Positions 44,178 to 53,903 of a DNA stretch of 64,000 bases are shown here, in pieces. How positions within the stretch are numbered: the first letter of the stretch is position 1; the number at the start of each line of letters is the position of its first letter. Position numbers and translations under genes: made by a program. Source of the stretch: Pedobacter cryophilus. Lineage in GTDB: Bacteria; Bacteroidota; Bacteroidia; Sphingobacteriales; Sphingobacteriaceae. The stretch spans positions 62,001-126,000 of the forward strand of contig NZ_SWBP01000001.1 of NCBI RefSeq assembly GCF_005116455.1, written 5' to 3'. The notes under the pieces are model-generated. The model did not search any database. It was not told the DNA's origin and saw nothing but the letters and a program-made list of their open reading frames with translations.

Positions 44178-44747
44178 TTATTGATTTTTAATTATTTTAA
44201 ATTCTTTCGGTATTTCGTTTAAAAATTTGTTCTTTTCGGTTTTTGAACTATAATTGAAAATTGTGTAAAACCGTCTTTTTTTTGAGTTCTCGTAGCTCAA
44301 AAGAATACTTAGATTTTCGAATTCTGATGGTCTATTTTCTCCTATTCTAGTTCTTTTATCACCCGTTGTCTCTTCAAACTCTTTATATTCAGCTTTTAAT
44401 GTTAAAGTTTCAGCGGATTTAATGGGTTGAAGTCTATTTATTTTTTCAATTTTCATAAAATCCTGTCCGATCGAATAAAAATCCAATTCGGGATAAAAAG
44501 CTGTTAGATCCGAGTTGTTTCTTAATACAATTTTGAATTTCCATTTCAATTCAAAAATTCTAATAGCAGTTCGATCATCAACAAAACCGTCAGAAAAATC
44601 ATTATTATTGCTTAACCACATTGGACTACTTATTCCTCCATCTGAAATAACTTCTATCGTTATTTCTGGTCTACTAAAATATTTTGATTTAAAATATGGT
44701 ACTAGAGCTATTATAACAGTTACTATAATTCCAATAATCCACTCCAT
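44178..44747 (-). CDS. Hypothetical protein with N-terminal membrane anchor
   Basis: I do not recognise this protein. ATG 44747 is preferred because it starts directly before a clear membrane helix (EWIIGIIVTVIIALVPYF); an upstream ATG at 44822 would add 25 residues of unlikely sequence. After the helix come about 165 residues of beta-rich soluble domain (ITIEVISDGGISSPMW, then IFELKWKFKIVLRNNS and FENLSILLSYENSKKRRFYTIFNYSS). There is no catalytic motif. It is out of place inside a sugar-degradation cluster and may be an insertion; its composition is not obviously foreign. Confidence 0.55.
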   Translation of the reverse strand: MEWIIGIIVTVIIALVPYFKSKYFSRPEITIEVISDGGISSPMWLSNNNDFSDGFVDDRTAIRIFELKWKFKIVLRNNSDLTAFYPELDFYSIGQDFMKIEKINRLQPIKSAETLTLKAEYKEFEETTGDKRTRIGENRPSEFENLSILLSYENSKKRRFYTIFNYSSKTEKNKFLNEIPKEFKIIKNQ

Positions 44748-44836
44748 ATGATTCCGTTTTGTCAATTCAGAATTAGCTAAATCTTTTTTGGCTTTTGCTA
44801 ATACTGCGACACTAAAATGCAAATTTTATTGCTCAC

Positions 44837-46975
44837 TTAATTTATAATATAACTCATTGTTGAGCCAGCAAAATTATCTTTAGGCAATACTAACAACCTC
44901 TTATCTTCTCGCTTCATTATTTTTGAAGAAATACTAATGTTTACTTCTTTTAATTTTTGAGTTGGATCTGCCAAGTGAATTTCGGGATTTTTAGTGTCTA
45001 TATTTTTTACCATCACCATACAAGGTTGATCTACCTTAATAGTAATATCTTCATCACTTAAAACACCAGCTTCATAAAACACCACCTGCAAAATATTTAA
45101 AGCCTCATTTTTTACGGCTTGTAGGGTTTTAGAATTCGCTAAAATTTTTATCTCCTGCTGCTTGTCAATCTGCATCTCTTGTTGGCTAATTCCTGGCCTA
45201 ACAATGTAAGCATAAGTTGCATCAGCAGGATCTACCCCATGGTTAAACCACATTTTAAATACCTTTCCTTCTATTGCTTCTTTAGAACGATTAGCATTTA
45301 TCTTCGCCCAACTTCCTTTTTGTTTTTGATTGGTGATTTGCAGCTGAGCCGAATCTGGAAAATAATAACCTATGCTATCATGCCATATCCAGCTGGGGTT
45401 GTTCATACTTTTTTTTGATTTCACCCTGCTGAGTTTTTCATCGGCGTAAGCCAAAACTTTACCTTTTAGCCAACTTTGATTAATAGTGGTTACTATATTT
45501 TGTGTAGCAAAACTGTTAATGCCTGCGCCTAAACACACTACTTGTTTATCAAAGAAAAACCAAGCTTTTTTAGCCGTTACTTCATTATAATTAAAATCGT
45601 AAACCGAAGCGCCATATAAGCTATCTGATACTCCGCCTGTGAAATAACCTACTCCTCTTTCTCCCCATTCAATGGTAAAAGGCTGATCTTCCTGATAATC
45701 TCGACTGGTGATTCCTGGTATTTTATCCCATTCCCAAATGGGCATGATATTAAAATATTCGGCTCCACTACGTTGAATATTGGTAGATCCATCAGGTAAA
45801 AATTTACCTAAAAGGTTTTCATTGTTCCCTACTTCGGCCCTTACCGTACGTTTTGAAACCGAACGAACATTGAATGAATATGTTGGCCGAGTGTGTAAGG
45901 TATAATCGGCTTTCCAAAAGTGGGTATGGCTGGGTAATATTTTGTAAGAAGGCGCTTTTATTTGGTTGATACGATCTTGAGCCTCATTAATTAGCCCTGT
46001 GTTTTCTGGACTCGCCTTTTTAGCCAATCCCAATAAGGAGTTATTTACTGATGATTCGGTTATGCTTTTTTTGTCTAAAATATCATTTCTGGATATTCCT
46101 CTGCCCTCGGTATTAAAATCAATATATCTCCCTCTAATTGTTTTTAAATAAGAATTGATTAAGTAGTTATTCAGGATTTTTAATTTATCAGCGGAAAGCG
46201 CAAAAATAGTTCCTTGCACCCACGAAGCTACTTTATACTCGCCTTTTAAAAACACCTCGCCATAGCTGGCTATTTGCAATTGCGGACCATGTTGTAAGTA
46301 AGAATAATCATACTGTAACCCTTGTTTGCTAGTAAAGGAAATAGGATAAAAAGCCTGCTCTAGCGCTGTAGCCATTAATGTTTTATCTTTTGTGATACAT
46401 GCCCGGTACAGCATGTGGGTTGCAATATCTACTTTATTGGCTCCAATAGATTTATAAACATTGCCCTGTTGCATTCTTTGCAGTAAAGAATCTTGTAAAA
46501 AAACGGGGAAATTAATTTTGTTGTGATTCAATAAAATCAATATTTCGCCCAAGGCGGTGGGGACGGCAATATCATTTTGAAACCAATTACTACTGCTTGG
46601 GTTTTGGGCATACCAATACCTTAATCCACTAATAATCCCTGCTAAAACTTCTTGCTGGTTAAAGTATTTATTCTCCTTAATTACATAAGCTAAAGTGAGA
46701 TAATTAAGGCGCTTTAAATGCAAAAGTGGTGGCCAGGCGGTCTCAATTGTTGACGAATAATTAATATCTGCATAACTTCCTTCTTTTTGTAGCCGAGGCC
46801 AATCCGCAGCTATTGAGCTGGTTAAAAGATCATTTTTAACCTCGGCTTTTAAATGATCATCAATTTTAGATTGGATAATTTGGAACTCATCTTGCCCATA
46901 TAATTTGCAAAAAGCAATCATAAAAACCCCTATTAGGGTGAAGATCTTGATTATCGCTTTTCTCATCAAATTCAA
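44837..46975 (-). CDS. PL8-family polysaccharide lyase (chondroitin/hyaluronate/xanthan-lyase-like)
   Basis: The 712-residue protein has an N-terminal signal (KAIIKIFTLIGVFMIAFCKLYG) and the PL8 architecture. An alpha/alpha-toroid begins with the Trp/Asn pattern NWFQNDIAVPTALGEILILL near residue 130 (catalytic Asn). VDIATHMLYRACI and DYSYLQHGPQLQIASYGEVF near 230-250 hold His and Tyr, and EGRGISR an Arg. The C-terminal beta domains follow. PL8 includes chondroitin, hyaluronate and xanthan lyases, so the substrate cannot be set from this alone. Unsaturated products would be cleaved by the GH88 enzyme downstream. It ends the secretory part of the cluster before GH92. Confidence 0.85.
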   Translation of the reverse strand: MNLMRKAIIKIFTLIGVFMIAFCKLYGQDEFQIIQSKIDDHLKAEVKNDLLTSSIAADWPRLQKEGSYADINYSSTIETAWPPLLHLKRLNYLTLAYVIKENKYFNQQEVLAGIISGLRYWYAQNPSSSNWFQNDIAVPTALGEILILLNHNKINFPVFLQDSLLQRMQQGNVYKSIGANKVDIATHMLYRACITKDKTLMATALEQAFYPISFTSKQGLQYDYSYLQHGPQLQIASYGEVFLKGEYKVASWVQGTIFALSADKLKILNNYLINSYLKTIRGRYIDFNTEGRGISRNDILDKKSITESSVNNSLLGLAKKASPENTGLINEAQDRINQIKAPSYKILPSHTHFWKADYTLHTRPTYSFNVRSVSKRTVRAEVGNNENLLGKFLPDGSTNIQRSGAEYFNIMPIWEWDKIPGITSRDYQEDQPFTIEWGERGVGYFTGGVSDSLYGASVYDFNYNEVTAKKAWFFFDKQVVCLGAGINSFATQNIVTTINQSWLKGKVLAYADEKLSRVKSKKSMNNPSWIWHDSIGYYFPDSAQLQITNQKQKGSWAKINANRSKEAIEGKVFKMWFNHGVDPADATYAYIVRPGISQQEMQIDKQQEIKILANSKTLQAVKNEALNILQVVFYEAGVLSDEDITIKVDQPCMVMVKNIDTKNPEIHLADPTQKLKEVNISISSKIMKREDKRLLVLPKDNFAGSTMSYIIN

Positions 46976-46977
46976 AC

Positions 46978-49287
46978 TTATTTCTTAACTAATTTTGGGG
47001 CAGCAGACATTTGAAAAGTTAAAGTACCACCATCCATCATTTCTTTATGAGTAATGTATAAACGATTTAAGATTTTGCCATTTAGGGCTACACTTTTAAC
47101 ATATACATTTTTTTGGGACTGATTTTTCACATCAATAACAAATTGCTTTCCGTTTTCTAAATTGATTTTCGCGTTCATCACAGAAGGACTTCCAATATCG
47201 TATCTGTCTGAAGATGGCGCTACAGGATAAAACCCTAATGAACTCATGATGTACCAAGCACTCATTTGTCCACAATCATCATTACCTCCTAATCCGTCGG
47301 GACCATTATGATATTGTTTTTCCATAATCATTCTTACTGTTTTTTGCGTTTTCCAAGGTTGAGATGTCCAGTTATAAAGATAGGCTACATGGTGTGCAGG
47401 TTCATTTCCATGCACATAATTGCCAATAATTCCTTCTCTGGTGATGTCTTCTGTGTGTGCAAAAAACTCGTCGGGTAAATCCATAGTAAAAAGAGAATCT
47501 AAATGAGGAATAAATTTCTTTTCGCCTCCCATAGTTTTAATCAGTTCAGCCGGATTGTGCGGAACATAAAGACTGTAATTCCAAGTATTACCTTCTATAA
47601 ATCCCTGACCTTCGGTTTCTAAAACATCAAAGTTTTTTCTAAAAGTGCCATCTGCTAAACGTGGTCTCATAAAACCAATAGAAGCATCATAAACATTTTT
47701 CCAATGTGTGGAGCGTTTTAAAAACTCATTATAAACACTGGTTCGCCCAAGTTTTTGTGCCAGCTGAGCAATACACCAATCATCATAAGCATACTCCAAA
47801 GTATTAGAAACTGAGGTTCTGTTATTTTCTGATGGGATATAACCTTTGTCTATATAATCGCCAATTCCTTCGTAATTACGTTGGTTGGCGGTAATAATAC
47901 AGGCATCTAAAGCTTTGTTTGCATCGCCAGTAAAAACACCTTTGATAATGGCATCTGTAACCACAGATACGCTATGGTAACCACTCATGCACCAATTATC
48001 ATTGGCAGAATTAGACCAAACAGGCAACATAGGCAATGGGCTTTGATCAAAATGAGCCAGCATTGATTTTACCATGTCATCATTTCGCTTGGGCTGAATA
48101 ATATTGAATAATGGATGTAAAGCCCTATAGGTATCCCACAAAGAAAAGGTGGTATAATTGATAAAATCTTTTGCAGTATGGGTGTTTTGATCTAGTCCTC
48201 GGTATTCTTTATTAACGTCCATATAAATGGTTGGACTTAAAAAAGCATGATACATAGCGGTGTAAAAATTAACTGCATCTTCTCTTTTTTCTGTTTTTAC
48301 AACCACTTTATTTAGCTCATTATTCCATTGCTCCTGACCTTGTTTTTTAACTTCCTCAAAATCCCATCCCGGTATTTCTGCTTTCAAATTCATTAAAGCA
48401 TTGGTGGTACTTACCGGCGAAATGGCAAATTTTATCTTGATTTTTTCATCATCCTGTGTGTCAAAATCAAAATGCATTCTGAGTTGCTTACCAGCTAATT
48501 GAGGGAAGTTTTTGGTTTGATCAAACTTGCTCCAAAAACCTTTGTACACTTCTTTTTTAGTAAAATCTTTGGCTCCGTATGATTTAAACGATTTAGAAAA
48601 AGACATAGCGAAATAAACCGTACGGGTTTTAGCCCATCCGGTAGTTTGCCTGTAGCCGGTAATGAGCGAATCATTTTCTACCCTTATAAATGTCCATACA
48701 TTCTTGTTATCATAGTTATAAATTCCATGCATTAAATCAAGTATAATGTGCGAATCTTTTGATTTTTGAAAAGTGTATTGATGAAAACCTACACGAGTGG
48801 TGGTGGTTAATTCGGCCAGAATATTATGATCTTCTAGCTTTACTTTGTAATAATTAGCTTCGGCAACTTCTGTTTGATGTGAGTACTTAGAGCGATAACC
48901 ATCTTCGGGATTTTTTGCCGTACCCGGATTAAGTTGCACTTTCCCAACCGTAGGCATGATTAAAAAATCACCTAAATCTGAATGCCCTGTGCCGCTGTAA
49001 TGGGTATGACTAAAACCTACAATGGTGGGATCATCATATTGATAACCTGCGCAATATTTATAAGCATCCTTATTATACTTTCCATCTACTTCGTAAGATA
49101 AAGTATCGGTATCTGGACTTAATTGAACTGAACCGAATGGAACAGTAGCACCCGGAAAGGTATGTCCCATTTTTTGGGTCCCAATCATGGGATTTACAAA
49201 TTGCACTAAATTATCTTTTTGTTGAGCAGCACAATTTATTGTGGCGCCTACCAGCATGGTACTGATTAAAAAATATTTTTTAAACAT
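46978..49287 (-). CDS. GH92 alpha-mannosidase
   Basis: The protein has 769 residues from ATG 49287, chosen because it starts a signal peptide (MFKKYFLISTMLVGATINC, with a lipobox-like end) and avoids overlap with the upstream GH28 gene. GH92 landmarks are FVNPMIGTQKMGHTFPGATVPFG at the start, GFSHTHYSGTGHSDLGDF, IEGNTWNYSLYVPHN (the catalytic Glu region), GNEPAHHVAYLYNW and GNDDCGQMSAWYIMSSLGFYP. GH92 enzymes are calcium-dependent exo-alpha-mannosidases acting on glycans. The product should be membrane-anchored in the periplasm or on the surface. It lies 2 nt upstream of the PL8 gene and 67 nt after GH28. Confidence 0.92.
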   Translation of the reverse strand: MFKKYFLISTMLVGATINCAAQQKDNLVQFVNPMIGTQKMGHTFPGATVPFGSVQLSPDTDTLSYEVDGKYNKDAYKYCAGYQYDDPTIVGFSHTHYSGTGHSDLGDFLIMPTVGKVQLNPGTAKNPEDGYRSKYSHQTEVAEANYYKVKLEDHNILAELTTTTRVGFHQYTFQKSKDSHIILDLMHGIYNYDNKNVWTFIRVENDSLITGYRQTTGWAKTRTVYFAMSFSKSFKSYGAKDFTKKEVYKGFWSKFDQTKNFPQLAGKQLRMHFDFDTQDDEKIKIKFAISPVSTTNALMNLKAEIPGWDFEEVKKQGQEQWNNELNKVVVKTEKREDAVNFYTAMYHAFLSPTIYMDVNKEYRGLDQNTHTAKDFINYTTFSLWDTYRALHPLFNIIQPKRNDDMVKSMLAHFDQSPLPMLPVWSNSANDNWCMSGYHSVSVVTDAIIKGVFTGDANKALDACIITANQRNYEGIGDYIDKGYIPSENNRTSVSNTLEYAYDDWCIAQLAQKLGRTSVYNEFLKRSTHWKNVYDASIGFMRPRLADGTFRKNFDVLETEGQGFIEGNTWNYSLYVPHNPAELIKTMGGEKKFIPHLDSLFTMDLPDEFFAHTEDITREGIIGNYVHGNEPAHHVAYLYNWTSQPWKTQKTVRMIMEKQYHNGPDGLGGNDDCGQMSAWYIMSSLGFYPVAPSSDRYDIGSPSVMNAKINLENGKQFVIDVKNQSQKNVYVKSVALNGKILNRLYITHKEMMDGGTLTFQMSAAPKLVKK

Positions 49288-49354
49288 ATAGCTCATTGAA
49301 TTTATATACTGAAAATCTTTATCCTTACCTTTTTTAGGCGCCACTTTTAAGTGC

Positions 49355-50821
49355 TTAATTAACGGTAATACCTGTTGATTTATAATCATAAAGTAGTTTA
49401 GTTTGCCCCACTTGGTCAAATGTAACTTTCTTTAATTGTGCTCCATGTACATCATCCATTACAATAGGCAGCCTGTAATCCTTTTTCTCTACTTTTAATT
49501 TGATATTAGAAAAATTGATGTCTTTTGCATGTCTTACATAAATACCCCAAGCTGGTATTTCTTTAAACATAGAAAACTCGGGGTAGTTAGCTGGCAATTC
49601 TGGTATGCTATCTAATTTATCTAAGGCAACGTAAGCAAACATTTTATTTCCACCACCGGGATAAGTCACTTCAAAATTGGAAAAAGTAACGTCTTTAATG
49701 TATTGCCCTGGTAAACCAGCAATTACAATTGGCGAAACATTTCGCGGCATATCTTCAATTGGGCCTTCATAATCATAACCAGCATCGGCTTTGCCAAAAG
49801 GAACATCGGCAATTACATTTTTAATAGAAATTCTTTGCATGCTAGATTTTTTTCCAACTACTCTTTCTCCTAATCTTAAGAAAATAACGTTTCCTGTGTT
49901 TGTACTTTTTAAACCGTCAACTAAAATATCTTCTAAAAAACCGCCATCAACACTTTGTAAAGCAATAGCAGAACGATATGTATTGTAAACAGTGTTGTTA
50001 ATGATTTTGATATTTCTGAAACCACCTTTACCGGCTGTTCCTAATTTTATACCGTTTGCACTGGTACGCACAATGTTGTTTTCTATAAGGATGTTGTTGC
50101 AATAAAATTTCTCATCATGAGATTTAAGACAAATTCCATCATCAGCCGCGTCAATATTATTGTTGGTGATGACTACATTATCACAATCAACAATATCAAT
50201 CCCGTCGCTATTCCAAAAAGCAACATTATCAACCGTAATGCCATCAATTACCATGTTTTTACAACGATCATAAGTTTGCATCCAACAAGCAGAATTTTTT
50301 AGAATAATATCTTTGATAGTGATATTGGTAACCGTATGAAAATAAATAATCATTGGCCTGATAGATTCTCTGGTACGGTCATATTTCAAGCCATCTTCTA
50401 TCATTCCGGTATGCACATATTGGATACTATTATTAGCCAATGCTCTTCCTTGTCCATCAATCATTCCTTTACCGGTAATACCCACGCTATCTACATTTCT
50501 TGCATGTATTAAGGCGGTATTGCCAATTCTATCGTAATCAAAAGGATTAGTAGAACCTAAAAGAACGGCACCTTCTTCTAACTGAAGCGTAACATTAGAT
50601 TTAAGATGAATAGATCCGGTTAAATATCTTCCCACATAAAAAACCAAGCGACCGCCACCATTTTTACTAATATAATCTATACCAAATTGAATGGATCTGG
50701 TGTTCATGGTAGATCCGTCTGACTTAATATTAAACATAGAAGCCTTATAATCTTTTGCAAATACAGCTACCGACTGTAAAAAGATGACCATAATTAATAC
50801 TACTTTTTTGAGGTGTATCAT
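49355..50821 (-). CDS. GH28 polygalacturonase-like glycoside hydrolase
   Basis: The 488-residue protein has a signal peptide (KKVVLIMVIFLQSVAVFA) and a right-handed beta-helix. The GH28 catalytic region reads AFWNSDGIDIVDCDNVVITN and then IDAADDGICLKSHD, giving the three acidic residues; GIKLGTAGKGGFRNI continues the helix. Members cleave galacturonic acid or rhamnogalacturonan linkages, some acting on xylogalacturonan. The conserved NTDG is NSDG here. It lies 18 nt after a GH106 gene, which fits a rhamnose- and uronate-containing substrate. Confidence 0.88.
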   Translation of the reverse strand: MIHLKKVVLIMVIFLQSVAVFAKDYKASMFNIKSDGSTMNTRSIQFGIDYISKNGGGRLVFYVGRYLTGSIHLKSNVTLQLEEGAVLLGSTNPFDYDRIGNTALIHARNVDSVGITGKGMIDGQGRALANNSIQYVHTGMIEDGLKYDRTRESIRPMIIYFHTVTNITIKDIILKNSACWMQTYDRCKNMVIDGITVDNVAFWNSDGIDIVDCDNVVITNNNIDAADDGICLKSHDEKFYCNNILIENNIVRTSANGIKLGTAGKGGFRNIKIINNTVYNTYRSAIALQSVDGGFLEDILVDGLKSTNTGNVIFLRLGERVVGKKSSMQRISIKNVIADVPFGKADAGYDYEGPIEDMPRNVSPIVIAGLPGQYIKDVTFSNFEVTYPGGGNKMFAYVALDKLDSIPELPANYPEFSMFKEIPAWGIYVRHAKDINFSNIKLKVEKKDYRLPIVMDDVHGAQLKKVTFDQVGQTKLLYDYKSTGITVN

Positions 50822-50839
50822 ATTGTTGTTTTTAATAAT

Positions 50840-53707
50840 TTATAAAATTGTTACGGGACCTACCAGCCCCATTGATTGAATTGGTTGTGCTTTTCTGACG
50901 TTATTTGTCCAGTATTGTGCGGTTTGATTGTCTTTTAAAGTTTTCATGTAATTCCCCATTACCGTAACCACTTTAATTTCTAAAGCATTGGCTCCCTTTT
51001 GCAGGAAACCTTCTACTTCATAAGCCCTGCGACCATACCACTTTGTCCCTATATTTTTTCCGTTAATGATGAGTTCAGTAATGCCGTAAACTTTGCCTAA
51101 ATCAAGGTATTTTATTGCTTTAATATTATCAATTTGTAGGCTGCTACGATAAATGACAGTACCCGAAAAATCTACATAAACCGGATGATCTTTTAAATCT
51201 GCCAATACATCCATTTCTACATTTTTAACAGAACCGTCACTGTGTTTAAACTCTACCTTCCAATTAGGCTTTATAATTTTTGAAGTAGAATTTGGCTCAG
51301 GAATTGATTTCCATGCTTCGCCTCGCCTATCATTATTAAAGACGATAATTTTTGAGTCTGCAGGCCCTAAATCAATTTTTAGATTGTTGTTCTTCAGTTC
51401 TAATTTAGTACGCTTTCCGGTAACGGCATCCCAAAGCCAAGCTTGTTTTCTTCCTATTATTTTAATAGCAAAAGTGGCATCTAAATTATAGTTATGCTTG
51501 TTGCTAGCATTATTAAACATAAATATTTCTACATCCTTTGTTTGATAGCGCACCTGCGTAATAAAGGTTTCTGGCGATTTAATGCTTATGTAAGGCGTAA
51601 TATTGTATTTAACCTGAACGCTTTTATACCATTCCTTAAAATTGCTTTCTGGTTTGTTTAAAAAGATAAAACGATCTGGGAATTGCTTCATTTTCGAAAC
51701 CCATTCTCTTACTTCTTCATCTTTACTTTGATGATTATTCCATCCTAATGACTTTTCTGGATAAGCTTCTAAACAGAAAATACGTCCACCATTTTGTACA
51801 AAATCATATAATTTTTTTGCCGAAGCTGGATTAATACTTCTCACCTCTATTAAAAATAGGGTGTGGTATTTTCTTGAACCGTAACTTAAAAATCCATTTT
51901 TCATTTCAGATTCCATTATGACTGGCTCCGAAATGTAATCACAAGCATTTCCATTTTGATGGATAGATTCCCAAACTAAATTTTGATAAGCGGGCGTCAC
52001 TCTTGAAGGGAAAGGTTCCATTTGAGCACCAAAATCTCCCCACATATCACCAATTGGCGCTAGTAAAGCAATATCTGCAAACATGCTGGCCTGTTGCAAT
52101 AAAGCAGATTGTCTGGCTCTATAATCGGTATAATGATTAAAGTAAGGCCACATATTATTCTGCTCATTAAAATACCCTCCATAGGTAATCCAACCTGGGA
52201 AAGCGGCATTTTTTGGAGAATAATTAAAGCCATGAAAAATAGGATGCGTAATTCCAGAAATAGTACTTTGATCGCCTGCAATTTTAAAAATTTCAAGCGA
52301 CTCGTTAAAAACCATATCTGTATTGGTTAATTCCTCAGAACTGATCAGTTTTTTATCTTTTAAATGCGCCGCCGAAGAAACATATTTGTTAATCATGGTG
52401 TTTCCTCTGCCTAAATGCCAAGGATACTTGGTGAAATCTGCCTCACTAATATCTTCGCCAACGCCATATTTTAACCAAGTTTCTCCTTCAGGAATATCTA
52501 TATCAAAACTTCCTTCTAGTAAAAAATGACCTCTGCCATAAGCTTGCGCTCTAGATTTAATTTTATTTTCTTTACACCATTGCACATAATTTTGGGTGAA
52601 CCTTTCTTCAAATAACTCTGCTTTGGTAAATTCAAAATCATACCTTATTCTCACCAAACTCTCCTGCATTTGAGGGTTCATTTTTACGTGATAATTAAGA
52701 TCTACCGTATTGCCCATCCTACCTGTTTTGAAAAGAATAAATGGCAAATAAGGATAAAGATCATAGCCTCTCCTCTTTTTAAATTCGGCCATCATATCAC
52801 TCGTCCAATTTGCGCCTTCCATTTCTAAACTATCTACAAAAAAAGAACGAATAGATGGAGCAAGTGGGCCAATTTTTTCTTGTATAGAATTGGTAATTCT
52901 ATTTAAATATTTTTTAACCGCAGCACCATTAAAATGATTTAAAACAGGACCTCTGCCACCTGGAGCGCCTTGTATCACTTTCATAAAACCATCAATTTTA
53001 ACTAGTGCATAAACCGCATATTTACCTTTCGGGATGGTTAGTTTAATAACGTCATTTTTAACTTGACCGGTAAGGTTAATGGCTTCTTCTATATTGTTTA
53101 AGGGATCTGGAACCAATTTTACTTCCAAAATCTCCATTGTTCGTCCACTGTACGGACTTAAAGTCGCCGGGTCTGCCTCTTTAAACAAGTCAAATAATGA
53201 AATTTCTGTATTCATTGGGCCTTCAAATTTTTTCACCCCAATTACCACCACCTGAGCTCGTTCTTCGCCTTCCAAAAATTCGGCACCAAAAGGGAAACCT
53301 GTTCCGGCCAAAAGGTCACAAGTCATTCCTAAAGATTTCGCTTCTGCTAATGTAAACCTCAATTGCTCAATCCATTCGTCGCTTAGCCATTCCAAAGAAG
53401 CTATGCCCATGTCATCTGTATTTGATGGAAAGGAAATTGGGTTAATTTCTACACCTCCAATACCAGCATCTTTCAATAACCTGAGCTCTCTGGCCAGTTC
53501 AGTTTTTTCTATTTTATTGCCATTCCACCACCAACGCACAAAAGGGCGGTAATTTGCCGATGGATCTTTAAATAGTTTGTATAAATTATCTGTGGAATTG
53601 TCACCAAGGGTATCTAAAATTTCTTTTGAAAAAGAATTGGTGCTCAGCATTAAAACGCCAGCTGCCGAAAGTATGGAGCCTTGTAGCAAGAAATTTCTTC
53701 TCTTCAT
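50840..53707 (-). CDS. GH106 alpha-L-rhamnosidase-like glycoside hydrolase
   Basis: The 955-residue protein has an N-terminal Tat/Sec-like signal (KRRNFLLQGSILSAAGVLML) and GH106 features: RPFVRWWWNGNKIEKTELARELRLLKDAGIGGVEINPI near residues 55-92, then SLGMTCDLLAGTGFPFG, and a C-terminal galactose-binding-like domain (EVKVVTVMGNYMKTLKDN). GH106 enzymes remove alpha-L-rhamnose from rhamnogalacturonan and other glycans. It is the first gene of the transcribed block GH106-GH28-GH92-PL8. The combined activities suggest a branched polymer with rhamnose, uronate and mannose. Confidence 0.87.
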   Translation of the reverse strand: MKRRNFLLQGSILSAAGVLMLSTNSFSKEILDTLGDNSTDNLYKLFKDPSANYRPFVRWWWNGNKIEKTELARELRLLKDAGIGGVEINPISFPSNTDDMGIASLEWLSDEWIEQLRFTLAEAKSLGMTCDLLAGTGFPFGAEFLEGEERAQVVVIGVKKFEGPMNTEISLFDLFKEADPATLSPYSGRTMEILEVKLVPDPLNNIEEAINLTGQVKNDVIKLTIPKGKYAVYALVKIDGFMKVIQGAPGGRGPVLNHFNGAAVKKYLNRITNSIQEKIGPLAPSIRSFFVDSLEMEGANWTSDMMAEFKKRRGYDLYPYLPFILFKTGRMGNTVDLNYHVKMNPQMQESLVRIRYDFEFTKAELFEERFTQNYVQWCKENKIKSRAQAYGRGHFLLEGSFDIDIPEGETWLKYGVGEDISEADFTKYPWHLGRGNTMINKYVSSAAHLKDKKLISSEELTNTDMVFNESLEIFKIAGDQSTISGITHPIFHGFNYSPKNAAFPGWITYGGYFNEQNNMWPYFNHYTDYRARQSALLQQASMFADIALLAPIGDMWGDFGAQMEPFPSRVTPAYQNLVWESIHQNGNACDYISEPVIMESEMKNGFLSYGSRKYHTLFLIEVRSINPASAKKLYDFVQNGGRIFCLEAYPEKSLGWNNHQSKDEEVREWVSKMKQFPDRFIFLNKPESNFKEWYKSVQVKYNITPYISIKSPETFITQVRYQTKDVEIFMFNNASNKHNYNLDATFAIKIIGRKQAWLWDAVTGKRTKLELKNNNLKIDLGPADSKIIVFNNDRRGEAWKSIPEPNSTSKIIKPNWKVEFKHSDGSVKNVEMDVLADLKDHPVYVDFSGTVIYRSSLQIDNIKAIKYLDLGKVYGITELIINGKNIGTKWYGRRAYEVEGFLQKGANALEIKVVTVMGNYMKTLKDNQTAQYWTNNVRKAQPIQSMGLVGPVTIL

Positions 53708-53770
53708 AATTTTTTATAATTGGTGATGAGTTCAAATTAAGAACTGACTTTATATTATTATTTATTTTTT

Positions 53771-53890
53771 GGGCGTTTTAACACGCTTTTCGCTGTATCT
53801 TTTTTTGTCACCCTGAGCGGAGTTGAAGGGCTCGCAAAAAAAGCCTGCCCGACCGTTCAGGCGGGGATGCCGCTTCAATCGTTAACGCAG
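53771..53890. repeat. Interspersed repeat, copy 2 (inverted)
   Basis: GGGCGTTTTAACACGCTTTT at the left and GCCGCTTCAATCGTTAACGC at the right are the reverse complements of the ends of 37723-37800. The interior differs: GTCACCCTGAGCGGAGTTGAAGG and a CCTGCCCGACCGTTCAGGCGGGG hairpin. It lies again right next to the 3' end of a sugar isomerase gene. Nothing else is seen in the 53708-53903 gap. Confidence 0.75.
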
Positions 53891-53903
53891 CCTATTCAAC
53901 CCA

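Noticed and set aside
49288-49419. N-terminal extension of the GH92 protein by 44 residues
   Set aside because: It would overlap the upstream GH28 gene and place the signal peptide inside the protein.
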